Shown here piece after piece: positions 1 through 6,786 of a DNA stretch of 9,637 nucleotides. Within the stretch, counting starts at the first letter, position 1. Each line of letters begins with the position of its first letter. The notes below the pieces were generated by a model that was not told where the DNA came from, made no database searches, and saw only the letters and a program-made list of their open reading frames with translations. Made by a program: the position numbers and the translations under genes. Source of the stretch: DATNPH01 sp036703315 (GTDB lineage Bacteria > Cyanobacteriota > Cyanobacteriia > Cyanobacteriales > Coleofasciculaceae); NCBI GenBank assembly GCA_036703315.1, contig DATNPH010000021.1:1-9637 (forward strand), in the 5' to 3' direction.

Positions 1-141
1 GAACCGCCAGGGGAAACGGGAGTAGACCGAATTGAAGTCAATTTTGAGGTGAATGAGCAACGGGTTTTGCTGGCAACGGTGAAGGATTTGCTGACTGGAC
101 GGGTGTTAGTGGAGAAGGGAGCGATCACTAAACTCCAGTAA
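1..141 (+). CDS. Hsp70-like chaperone, C-terminal end only (partial)
   Basis: The window opens inside this gene, in frame 1; 46 codons remain before the TAA at 139-141. The peptide begins EPPGETGVDRIEVNFEVNEQ and goes on to VKDLLTGRVLVEKG. This matches the beta-sandwich end of the Hsp70 substrate-binding domain, where family members read roughly PRGVPQIEVTFDIDANGIL and then a VxDxxTG turn. Hsp70 proteins are ATP-driven cytosolic chaperones that bind exposed hydrophobic peptides. There is no room for the helical lid of canonical DnaK, so this is probably one of the shorter Hsp70-like proteins common in cyanobacteria. The ATPase domain lies outside the window. The family call is from pattern recognition of a short tail; codon use looks normal and nothing suggests that this end is broken. 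Confidence 0.65.
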   Translation, partial: EPPGETGVDRIEVNFEVNEQRVLLATVKDLLTGRVLVEKGAITKLQ

Positions 142-142
142 T

Positions 143-412
143 ACGCCGACGCTGACTCATCCAGACGAAGTTTCTAGCCTGATTATCGAATTCCTCAGTT
201 GTTGCCAAATACACGCAAAAGCTGATGGATGAGCAAGCGAAGCAGTTTGAGGTACAAACTGAAATGTTTACGAAACTTGGGGTTGCAAATTCACGGCAGC
301 GATCACTCTACTTTTATTCGACGCTTCAAGGCATCATGCTGATGTTTTCGACTTATCCTCAAAGCTTTCCGCTCGATGCGGTGAAAGCCCAAGTGATCGC
401 GGAGTTTTGCAA
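143..412 (+). pseudogene. Possible TetR-type regulator C-terminal remnant, frame-broken
   Basis: Two frames must be joined to read this stretch. Frame 2 gives LTHPDEVSSLIIEFLS to about position 200. Frame 3 then continues VVAKYTQKLMDEQAKQFEVQ, followed by a helical segment with YFYSTLQGIMLMFSTYPQSF and LDAVKAQVIAEFC, to about 412. The final part, a helix with an aromatic-LQG-hydrophobic pattern followed by YPxxFPLD, resembles the ligand-binding and dimerisation end of TetR/AcrR repressors. No DNA-binding domain is present, and the frame runs into the tnsC scar without its own stop. The ATG at 225 opens an 84-codon frame, but its last 20 or so codons read the tnsC remnant in the wrong frame, so I do not call it a gene. 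The TetR assignment is tentative; it could be another helical protein. Confidence 0.35.
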
Positions 413-427
413 GGAGGTCGATACGCG

Positions 428-496
428 TCGTTGTCTAGGGGGTTTAAGAAGATTGACAAGAAGGTGTTGCAGGAGGTAGCCAGGGAGTATTCATGA
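428..496 (+). pseudogene. tnsC: 3' remnant of tnsC (type V-K CAST transposition ATPase)
   Basis: Frame 2 here reads SLSRGFKKIDKKVLQEVARE and then YS before TGA at 494-496. This closely matches the C-terminus I recall for TnsC of the Scytonema hofmanni CAST, which ends SLSRGLKKIDKAVLQEVAKE plus YK. TnsC is the AAA+ ATPase that forms filaments on target DNA and connects TniQ and the targeting module to the TnsB transposase. Only about 22 codons remain of a protein normally near 276 residues; the Walker motifs are absent. Similarity may extend a few codons further upstream, to about 404, with small indels. The stop overlaps the tniQ start as ATGA, the arrangement expected in an intact operon, so the deletion removed tnsC from its 5' side and left the operon joint untouched. 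Confidence 0.75.
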
Positions 497-999
497 CTCT
501 GACAGATGAGATTCAACCTTGGCTGTTTCCGGTTGAGCCGTTGGAGGGGGAAAGTTTCAGTCACTTTTTGGGCAGGTTTAGGCGACGGAATCATTTGGCT
601 CCCAGTGCGTTAGGACAATTGGCGGGGATTGGGGCGCTGGTGGCGCGATGGGAGAGGTTTCACCTCAATCCGTTTCCGAGTGGGAAGGAGTTGGAAGGGT
701 TGGCGAAGGTTGTGGGGGTTGAGGAACAGAGGTTGCGGGAAATGTTGCCACCGCAGGGAGTGGGGATGAAGTGCGATCCGATTCGGCTGTGTGGGGCGTG
801 TTATGCCGAGTCGCCTTGTCATCGGATGGTGTGGCAGTTTAAGTCAACGGTAGGGTGTGAGACGCATCGGTTGAGGTTGGTGTCGAAGTGTCCCAAGTGT
901 GGGGCGAGGTTTAAGATTCCGGCGTTGTGGGAGGATGGGGGGTGTCAGCGGTGTTTTATATCGTTTGCTCAGATGGCGGAGTATCAAAAAGCTTTTTAG
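493..999 (+). CDS. tniQ: TniQ of type V-K CRISPR-associated transposon
   Basis: 168 residues, matching the short TniQ of type V-K CASTs (167 residues in Scytonema hofmanni) and not the larger TnsD/TniQ proteins. The N-terminus has PWLFPVEPLEGESFSHFLGR, followed by a helix-turn-helix-like region (about 37-80, with LAGIGALVARWERFHLNP). Then comes RLCGACYAESPCHR, and zinc-ribbon cysteines at 100, 103, 122, 133, 136, 151 and 154. All of this follows the V-K family closely. In these systems TniQ caps the TnsC filament at the Cas12k R-loop and helps license insertion. The frame is complete and the start is fixed by the ATGA overlap with the tnsC scar. The protein looks functional, yet the tnsB and tnsC genes it needs are missing here, and no cas12k or CRISPR repeat follows within the window. 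It may be a recent orphan, or may be served by another CAST in the genome. Confidence 0.92.
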   Translation: MTLTDEIQPWLFPVEPLEGESFSHFLGRFRRRNHLAPSALGQLAGIGALVARWERFHLNPFPSGKELEGLAKVVGVEEQRLREMLPPQGVGMKCDPIRLCGACYAESPCHRMVWQFKSTVGCETHRLRLVSKCPKCGARFKIPALWEDGGCQRCFISFAQMAEYQKAF

Positions 1000-1178
1000 T
1001 TAACTTGCTGCTAGTTGTTTGAAACATAACTGTATAAACTATGTATTTTTCTTAATTAACGGCACAGCTCACGGACGCAATAACATTTGCAACGCAACCG
1101 ACCTGACCACAATACGTTCCGGTACAGCGAAGTGCTAGTCCGCTGGGCAGGATACGCTTTGAGTAACACTACATAATG

Positions 1179-1901
1179 CTAATCATTGCTTGCTGCTCTC
1201 TCAGCCTCTACTTCCTCGATTCCTAACTCTTTTCTAAGGCTTAAATATTTCCGACCATCTGAAGTAACAGTCACGTACTTCCGCAGGTCAGCTTTTTGAT
1301 TTGACTTCAAGTCGTTAATTAAATCAGAAATACTTGCTCTTTTGTATAGGAATCTAACTGCAACTAAATGCCTAATCTCCTCTTCAAATGATTTGATATA
1401 ACCACCAAACTTAACTATATGCTCACTATCATTATCTTCGGCATCTCTCAAACCTCGAATATGTTTAAACTCATGCCGATCAATTATACCTTTGAGAGCG
1501 AAATTTAGAGCAGTTTCTTGGGCTTGACTAAGTTGTTTAATTTCCTCCTGTTGCTTTTCTTGTTTTTCTTGTAAACTCCTAAATTTGGCTTGAATTTTTG
1601 TGCCGTCAAGCGAAAAGTCTTCTAATTTCTCAAGTAAGCCAGAGTTGAATATAAATATAAGGGTAAAAAACAATATGTCTGTATTATTAATTCTGTTTAT
1701 TTTCGTGGTTGATGGTGCAAAGATAGCAACTATTAGATAGAACAAACCCAGAATTGAGAGAATTTTCGATATCCACCAAGTAAACTTTCTTCTGGATTCC
1801 TCTCTGGTTTTAAAAAAATCTTCTAATTCTTCAACTCTCTTTTTCAAAGCCTTGTTTTCTTCCGCCAACTTAACTTGCTGATAATCTGATTCTATTGTCA
1901 T
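1179..1901 (-). CDS. Two-TM coiled-coil protein with winged-helix-like C-terminus
   Basis: 240 residues, no recognised named family. Residues 8-36 form a charged heptad-like coiled coil (EENKALKKRVEELEDFF). Two hydrophobic spans follow, about 41-62 (WWISKILSILGLFYLIVAIF) and 75-91, so the protein should be an inner-membrane hairpin. Residues 103-130 are a second coiled coil rich in Q, E and K. Residues 140-225 have the look of a winged helix: a helix with EFKHIRGLR, a helix with FEEEIRHLVAVRFL, then ISDLINDL and the strand-turn-strand YVTVTSDGRKYLSLR. A cytosolic sensor or docking domain tethered to the membrane is a reasonable reading, but this is inference. It starts with ATG; the Shine-Dalgarno is weak. 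It lies downstream of the RNase T2 gene on the same strand with a 118-base gap, so co-transcription is possible. The gene is AT-richer than tniQ. Confidence 0.8.
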   Translation of the reverse strand: MTIESDYQQVKLAEENKALKKRVEELEDFFKTREESRRKFTWWISKILSILGLFYLIVAIFAPSTTKINRINNTDILFFTLIFIFNSGLLEKLEDFSLDGTKIQAKFRSLQEKQEKQQEEIKQLSQAQETALNFALKGIIDRHEFKHIRGLRDAEDNDSEHIVKFGGYIKSFEEEIRHLVAVRFLYKRASISDLINDLKSNQKADLRKYVTVTSDGRKYLSLRKELGIEEVEAERAASND

Positions 1902-2019
1902 AACATCACTTTAAATAATAAGATTATTTCGTAAGTGTTGATTCCTACGTTCTAGTCGAATACGGATTCGCCCAAACCAGAGCGCAACTTAGCATGAGCG
2001 AACCCGGTAAAGCACATGA

Positions 2020-3000
2020 TTAATCGTCGAAACCAGCAGGATCGATTTCTCCAAGGGGGCAACCTGCCGGAACTGTTTTACCAGCCTGTAGGAGACTTCC
2101 AATCAGAGTGTTGGGCTGAATGTTACCTTTAAGGTTAACCTGTAGCTCTACCACCATATTGTTTCGAGCTTCGTCAATATCTTTTTGACACTGAACTTGA
2201 ACCTTGCTTCCCGCTCCATCATTGAACGCTTTATCAAACTGATTTCGGATTTCGTTAGAGGAGAGGGAATTACCAATATTTCTAACGAACAGATCGCGGA
2301 CTGGGGAGTTATTCACTTGGTCTAACAAAGCGATCGACTCTTGGAAATATTCGTCCGGTGTCTCGCTGTAGCAAGTTCCATGTTTGTACCATTCATGGAG
2401 ATGCAAATCCGAAGCAAATCCAGGCATTTTAACGGCTAGTTCATTGCGCGTTGTCGCAGATAAGGTGATTGGTGGCAACTTTGACCATTGCTTATCTTTG
2501 TCAAGACGTATGATATTGTCACTAACATTGCAATAGATATTTTGCCTCGGCTGGGGAAATAAACCGTGTAGAACTAAGTTTGTGGCATCAAACCGTTCTT
2601 CTGTTTGGCTCTCACATTCGGGCTTACTTGGCTTGGTTTCACAAAAGGATGGTTGCCAGCTAAGGGCAAGTAAATAATCCTGATTGACTGGAGCAGAAGA
2701 ACCTAAAAGTTGCCCACACTGTACAGACACCCAGCGCTCTGATGGCTCAGCGTCCTCGATCCTAAGCAAGTAATGGGATGCGTTGTCTCGGTTTTTACCA
2801 ATGACTGCATAGGTTTCTTCGGGAGTCAGTCGAATATTTCCTGGGTTGGTTCCGCTTCTAATTGACTGTACGGCTTCGCAAGCTTCCCCAGCAACAAATT
2901 GATCGTTGAGTGTGATCAATGCGTATGCTGGTCTAGACCACAAAGTTAAACAGAAACATAGAGAAATTGCAAGCAAAAAACATTTTTTCAGCGTTGACAT
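2020..3000 (-). CDS. Secreted ribonuclease T2 family protein
   Basis: 326 residues. A signal peptide is plain: KK at 5-6, hydrophobic core about 7-20, and an AYA cleavage site ending at residue 27. The T2 fold occupies about 105-320. The first catalytic motif is LHGLFPQ with His145. The second is LHEWYKHGTC with His202, Glu203 and His207. These three residues carry out the cyclising cleavage of single-stranded RNA in the family (E. coli RNase I, plant S-RNases). Cysteines at 120, 129, 157, 210, 271 and 314 could form disulfides, which suits a periplasmic or external location. Residues 28-105 form an extra N-terminal segment with two cysteines that I do not recognise. A good Shine-Dalgarno (AGAAGGA) sits 8 bases before the ATG. 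The role may be phosphate or nucleotide scavenging, or attack on foreign RNA; the sequence does not decide. Confidence 0.93.
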   Translation of the reverse strand: MSTLKKCFLLAISLCFCLTLWSRPAYALITLNDQFVAGEACEAVQSIRSGTNPGNIRLTPEETYAVIGKNRDNASHYLLRIEDAEPSERWVSVQCGQLLGSSAPVNQDYLLALSWQPSFCETKPSKPECESQTEERFDATNLVLHGLFPQPRQNIYCNVSDNIIRLDKDKQWSKLPPITLSATTRNELAVKMPGFASDLHLHEWYKHGTCYSETPDEYFQESIALLDQVNNSPVRDLFVRNIGNSLSSNEIRNQFDKAFNDGAGSKVQVQCQKDIDEARNNMVVELQVNLKGNIQPNTLIGSLLQAGKTVPAGCPLGEIDPAGFDD

Positions 3001-3029
3001 TGATATTTCCTTCTTGTTAACGATAGCTG

Positions 3030-3058
3030 TCTATACAGCGCAGTATCTTCTCCTTCAA
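3030..3058 (-). promoter_or_regulatory. Sigma70-type promoter of the RNase T2 gene
   Basis: On the - strand, TTGAAG (3053-3058) and TATAGA (3030-3035) are separated by exactly 17 bases. Each differs from consensus at only two (-35) or one (-10) positions. Transcription would begin near 3023, giving a leader of about 20 bases that contains the AGAAGGA ribosome-binding site. This supports separate expression of the RNase gene from the protease-nuclease gene upstream. Confidence 0.5.
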
Positions 3059-3187
3059 TACATATAATTTTGGTTCCGGAAAGTTGAACTCATAGTAGGA
3101 AAATTGCAACTTCTCTGGACATAACTAATCCTTTTGCCAAGAGGATGGGTGTTGCGATCGCGAAATAGGTGCGGAGGCGATCGCCAC

Positions 3188-3228
3188 TGAACTACCCTAC
3201 GCTGATTCACTGAGCATAAGGTAGTTCA
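3188..3228. repeat. Long inverted repeat (12-base arms) after the protease-nuclease gene
   Basis: The arm TGAACTACCCTA (3188-3199) pairs with TAAGGTAGTTCA (3217-3228), with one mismatch and a 17-base loop. It lies about 50-90 bases beyond the stop of the 3281-5536 gene and ahead of the RNase promoter. Neither strand has a T-run after the stem, so a simple intrinsic terminator is not supported. It could stabilise an mRNA end, bind a regulator, or be a small dispersed repeat. Confidence 0.45.
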
Positions 3229-3280
3229 TGCCTATCTGATGTTAAAGGAGCTAGAGCGTCCGCTAACACCGGAGGTTTTA

Positions 3281-5536
3281 TTAGAAACGAATGGCTTCGT
3301 AGGAAGTAATCGGTATTAGGCGAGATGTACTTTCGGGACGCTCCATTGGGTCAAATTCACTCAGCCCAAAGGATAAACCTGTCAAATCCTCGATCTCCTG
3401 AATTGGTACTTGGTGAGTTCTGACTCGCCTGTCATCAGAAAATGCTTCAATACGTTGAATAAGTTTTTCCTGGCTGAGCAGATAAGCTGTGGCGGAAAGT
3501 TTACCCTCTTTGACCATGACCAAAACTTTCCAAAACTGCCGAGGTAACTTCACCTCAAGATACTCCCGGTCATCATTGCGGAAGACAGGACCCGTGAACA
3601 CGGATACACGAAACCTTTCTGCGATCGCATTGTCTAGAATGTAGTTTTCCAGTCCTAGCCAGGTAGCATTATTCTGGTTAAAATCTTTATGCTGCGGGCT
3701 ACAGTTCGTGTAGTGGAATGTATCGATATTGGCAGCTTCGGCGACAGAACCCCAAACAGGATCTAAACGGCGCACCAGATGTCCGCGATCAAGGTCATTA
3801 TTTTTATAAAGTGAATTGTCGGTTTGTTCATCTGCCCCAATTCGAGGGTCAGCAATCCAATTATCGCTGCGACCAAGCCGAATCACATTCGTTCCGTCGA
3901 TATTAACGGCGGTGTAGAACGCCATCTTCCGCACCTTGTTCATCACGATGCTGAAGTGGTGATACGGCAAGACGTATTCATCCATTCCTCGCCCTGCTAT
4001 GCGATTGATGGCACAATCACGTTTCATCTCGTCTGTCAATTCCGGCAGGGGAACGCGCTTACCGTTGCTTCCTAGAAAGTTTGGCTCGTAGCCTTTGCGA
4101 TCGCTGTAGTTCGTAACGGGTCTAGTTCTCTCAAATTCGAGGTAGTTAGCTGCATCTTCATGTAGAGAAACCTCTGAAGCTTCACCAACACCGCCAAGCT
4201 GAATAGTAATTGTTAGCGGAACGTTCAAGCGAATTGCTCCGGTATCAGCAGCAACCTCGACCTCTACTTGGTTCGCACTAGGGGTTCGTCTTAGAGGCGA
4301 GTTCTTAACAGACTTGCCGTAAGTTGGCTCACTACTACTTGAATTAGCTCTTTTACCGTAGGTCAAATGATTTCCTGTTAAATTAGTAACGTCCGAAGAC
4401 ATAGGTGACTCCTTTAATTGGTGAACAGAGGATGATAAATCGGATGAGCTTGTATCAAACATTCCTCGGATTAAGGAATGGTTACTATAGGCAGCTTGAA
4501 GAGATGCAACAATGCGGCTGACTCGGATGCCCTCATTCGCAATCCATTTGATTTTGCTCTCGTTGATCGGTCCTTCGTAAGGCTTACCATCCAGTGTTAG
4601 ATAGTTTCCATTGGTGTCTTTTTCAGGTACTCCTGAATGATGCAAAGCAACCACCTGCCAAACATCGTTAAAAACTGGTGAACCCGACGAACCTGGCGCT
4701 GTATCTGTTCGATACCAGAGCGTATGAGTATCAATTTTGAGCAGTTGGTTTTCGCGTAGCGCGATTTGCTTATCTCCTCCGCTTGGATGCTGAATAATCG
4801 TGAGATATTCACCTGGAGACACTTTTCCGATTTGAGGATTGAGAGTCAGCCAGCCAAAGTCCGCTAACGGTTTGCCGCTCTGTCGAGCCGTCCGTGCAAC
4901 AGCAACCACCGCAAAGTCAAGCTCCTCATCGGCAAAAAAGAAGGTATCGGGCTGTAAAGCGAAAAACTCAGATCCTATCCAAGTTCCATCTTTATTTTGC
5001 TGATAATTGAACTCAACATCACTTAGTTGAGCCTCATCAGAACTGGCGAAAACGTGATGATTTGTTAGCAATAGGCGAGGCGAAATCAGAAACCCAGTCG
5101 CATAATCTAACAAATTGCCTGACTGAAAATCCCGTTTATGGATGCGCCCAACTGCGCGTGCCGCATCCATCCCTTTTTCCAGGTAATTAACAGGCATCAA
5201 GTCGTTCCAAGCAAGAATTCGCTCTAAAGTATTCAGACCTTGCGATTCGGCAACCGCTAAACGAATTTTTACTCGCTCCGTTGACTCGTTATTGATCGGC
5301 TTTCTGTGGTCAAGCTGCTCGCTGAGTTCTTTGGGATCGAAGGTCAGGCGTCGCTCACTACTAGCTATTAGGTTTTTAGAAACAAGCACAAAAATCTCCT
5401 CAGCTTTCCTGACTGGAAACTCTGTATCAGAAAATTGAATGAATTTACTAACCAAATCCTCTGGTATGTTTTGAACACACCATTTCTTTCTATGCACCTT
5501 GATAAGCGTGGTTAATAAATTCTTATTCCATTTCAA
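3281..5536 (-). CDS. Trypsin-like protease / NucA-type DNA-RNA nuclease fusion
   Basis: 751 residues, with two enzymes in one chain. Residues 1-110 are a mostly helical, unassigned domain. About 130-305 is a trypsin-fold serine protease with a complete triad: His161 in LLTNHHV, Asp207 in EELDFAVVAV, and Ser284 in APGSSGSPVF. Residues 350-430 are a low-complexity, Ser-rich linker, and 423-450 a short beta-like segment. About 515-715 is a DNA/RNA non-specific endonuclease: the DRGH motif with catalytic His586, then NCSPQHKDFNQ, whose Asn620 fits the Mg ligand, then Trp626 and Glu630. No signal peptide or membrane span is visible, so it should act in the cytosol. The start is a TTG without a clear ribosome-binding site; an in-frame TAG lies three codons upstream and the next Met is residue 123. 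A cytosolic protease-plus-nuclease suggests a self-destructive or defence effector, but that is inference. Confidence 0.9.
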   Translation of the reverse strand: MKWNKNLLTTLIKVHRKKWCVQNIPEDLVSKFIQFSDTEFPVRKAEEIFVLVSKNLIASSERRLTFDPKELSEQLDHRKPINNESTERVKIRLAVAESQGLNTLERILAWNDLMPVNYLEKGMDAARAVGRIHKRDFQSGNLLDYATGFLISPRLLLTNHHVFASSDEAQLSDVEFNYQQNKDGTWIGSEFFALQPDTFFFADEELDFAVVAVARTARQSGKPLADFGWLTLNPQIGKVSPGEYLTIIQHPSGGDKQIALRENQLLKIDTHTLWYRTDTAPGSSGSPVFNDVWQVVALHHSGVPEKDTNGNYLTLDGKPYEGPINESKIKWIANEGIRVSRIVASLQAAYSNHSLIRGMFDTSSSDLSSSVHQLKESPMSSDVTNLTGNHLTYGKRANSSSSEPTYGKSVKNSPLRRTPSANQVEVEVAADTGAIRLNVPLTITIQLGGVGEASEVSLHEDAANYLEFERTRPVTNYSDRKGYEPNFLGSNGKRVPLPELTDEMKRDCAINRIAGRGMDEYVLPYHHFSIVMNKVRKMAFYTAVNIDGTNVIRLGRSDNWIADPRIGADEQTDNSLYKNNDLDRGHLVRRLDPVWGSVAEAANIDTFHYTNCSPQHKDFNQNNATWLGLENYILDNAIAERFRVSVFTGPVFRNDDREYLEVKLPRQFWKVLVMVKEGKLSATAYLLSQEKLIQRIEAFSDDRRVRTHQVPIQEIEDLTGLSFGLSEFDPMERPESTSRLIPITSYEAIRF

Positions 5537-5668
5537 TCCACGCTATTTCGGGAATACATTACATTTGCTAAAAAAAATAATTCTTTCTTAACAAATTGGA
5601 AGATTAGGCTATCTAACCGACGAAAGCTTGGCTCCTTGCACCCTTCAGGGCAGCGCCAAAGGCAATCA

Positions 5669-5684
5669 CTGAAAAGTGTTTCAG
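5669..5684. repeat. Short perfect stem-loop between the CYTH-like and protease-nuclease genes
   Basis: CTGAAA and TTTCAG form a perfect 6-base stem around an AGTG loop, 29 bases past the stop of the CYTH-like gene. A second small palindrome, CCCTTCAGGG, is at 5641-5650. No U-tract follows on the - strand, so termination is not convincing. These are the only structured elements seen in the 176-base gap. Confidence 0.3.
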
Positions 5685-5712
5685 ACTCTTCTTGCACTAT
5701 TTTTCAGCTATC

Positions 5713-6528
5713 TCAACTTGATCTGTAGATGTAAGCCGTTTTTGTATCAGACTCCGGATCTACCCAAGATGTTAGTTTTTGCAGGACTTGGAACACTTCA
5801 TAAGCCCGATGAGCCATCTTTCTGGTATAGTCTTCGTTTTCATCTCCATACTTGAAGCTGAACTCGACTGCTACTGGCTGCTTTTCATCACCCTTGTTGT
5901 CGTACCAAACAATCAAAGCACATTCAGAATCTAGTCTTGGTTCCTTTCTAATCTGAAAGTTTGCTCCTTTAATGACTAATTCATGGGCAGTAATTCCTAC
6001 CGTTTTTATCTCCTTGTCTTCGGTGTAACCAATTAGCTTATCTTGTAGATCTGGATATAACTGTGCCGCATCTTGCAGTTTAATTAAGTTCTTATCAAAG
6101 GAGATTTTTTGTGTAGTTGAGAAGCTGTACAAGATTAAGAATGGAGATTTAGTGTCTGCTTTAACGTCCTCCTCAAACTTCGTTTTTCCTCTAGCCGCCT
6201 CGCCAGCATTCATGTTGCGGTCTTGAGAAATGTAACGGTCTGGATGGCGAAATTTAAGAGTAATTTCCTTTTTGTCTTTGCCAATCTCGTATCTCTCACG
6301 CAATATATAGTGGTTGCTATGTAGCAGATTTTCGTCGGTATCGTAGAATTTAATGATTCGCTGGTCTGCAATCTCTTGCAAATCACCATCTACATCGAGG
6401 ACAATATTATTGATGGCTTGCGTAAATCCATGCCAAAATGCACTTGCAACTCTCAATACCTGCTGCTCATCACCAGTAAACAACTCTTTTCGGAGCATAA
6501 GCTTATATTCACGAGAGATGACTTTCAT
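5713..6528 (-). CDS. CYTH / triphosphate-tunnel-like protein of unknown role
   Basis: 271 residues. The pattern resembles a divergent CYTH (triphosphate tunnel metalloenzyme) domain. There is an early charged strand EYKLML (7-12). Next come FYDTDENLL and the strand pair ILRERYEI / EITLKFRHPDRY at about 61-99, as in the family's YYDT...LRxR...TLK core. Later EFSFKYG (about 228-234) precedes a long helix (235-255). CYTH proteins bind or hydrolyse triphosphate-containing substrates such as ATP, thiamine triphosphate or polyphosphate, using acidic and basic residues lining a beta tunnel. A classical ExExK signature is not evident, so activity is uncertain. There is no signal peptide or membrane span. 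The ATG follows GAGGA at short spacing. It is the first of the same-strand cargo genes, 176 bases ahead of the protease-nuclease gene. The family call is by eye and moderate; that the gene is real is much surer. Confidence 0.75.
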   Translation of the reverse strand: MKVISREYKLMLRKELFTGDEQQVLRVASAFWHGFTQAINNIVLDVDGDLQEIADQRIIKFYDTDENLLHSNHYILRERYEIGKDKKEITLKFRHPDRYISQDRNMNAGEAARGKTKFEEDVKADTKSPFLILYSFSTTQKISFDKNLIKLQDAAQLYPDLQDKLIGYTEDKEIKTVGITAHELVIKGANFQIRKEPRLDSECALIVWYDNKGDEKQPVAVEFSFKYGDENEDYTRKMAHRAYEVFQVLQKLTSWVDPESDTKTAYIYRSS

Positions 6529-6786
6529 TAGTCCTCATTGGTATAGGATTGCTCTATCTACATCTTTCCTCCAGTAAAATCCGGAGAAGCTTCGTACAAC
6601 CTTCACAATGAGTGAAGAAACAAGCATTTAAGGAAGTGCGGTCAAAAGATGCGGAGAGTAATGAGTAGAACCGTGTAAGGCGCGATCGCTTGTTAGCAGA
6701 AGAATGAAGCGGAACTAGAAAAGGGACAGACAAGGTGGCATGACATGAGGTGCGATCACGCCCTTCAGCAGTCTCTAAAATTAGCT

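Noticed and set aside
225..479. 84-codon + strand frame starting ATG at 225
   Set aside because: Its last part reads the tnsC remnant in the wrong frame (DTRRCLGGLRR...), so the frame is a chimera over a deletion junction, not a gene.
1000..1178. Possible CAST end, tracrRNA or integron attC site after tniQ
   Set aside because: No TGTACA-type terminal repeats, no recognisable attC core pair and no CRISPR-like repeat were seen. Only a weak AT-rich hairpin (1023-1043 area) followed by TTTTTC is present.
3239..3319. 26-codon + strand ORF (MLKELERPLTPEVLLETNGF...)
   Set aside because: It looks protein-like, but half of it is antisense to the end of the protease-nuclease gene and it is too short to support alone.
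3718..4075. Two overlapping + strand frames
   Set aside because: Both lie wholly antisense inside the nuclease domain of the 3281-5536 gene, whose catalytic motifs are intact.
4597..4812. 71-codon - strand frame
   Set aside because: Out-of-frame shadow of the protease domain, which carries the catalytic Ser motif in the main frame.
6529..6786. Gene or promoter in the gap upstream of the CYTH-like gene
   Set aside because: Only very short frames, one HIP1 site and no convincing -35/-10 pair are found; I see nothing to annotate.
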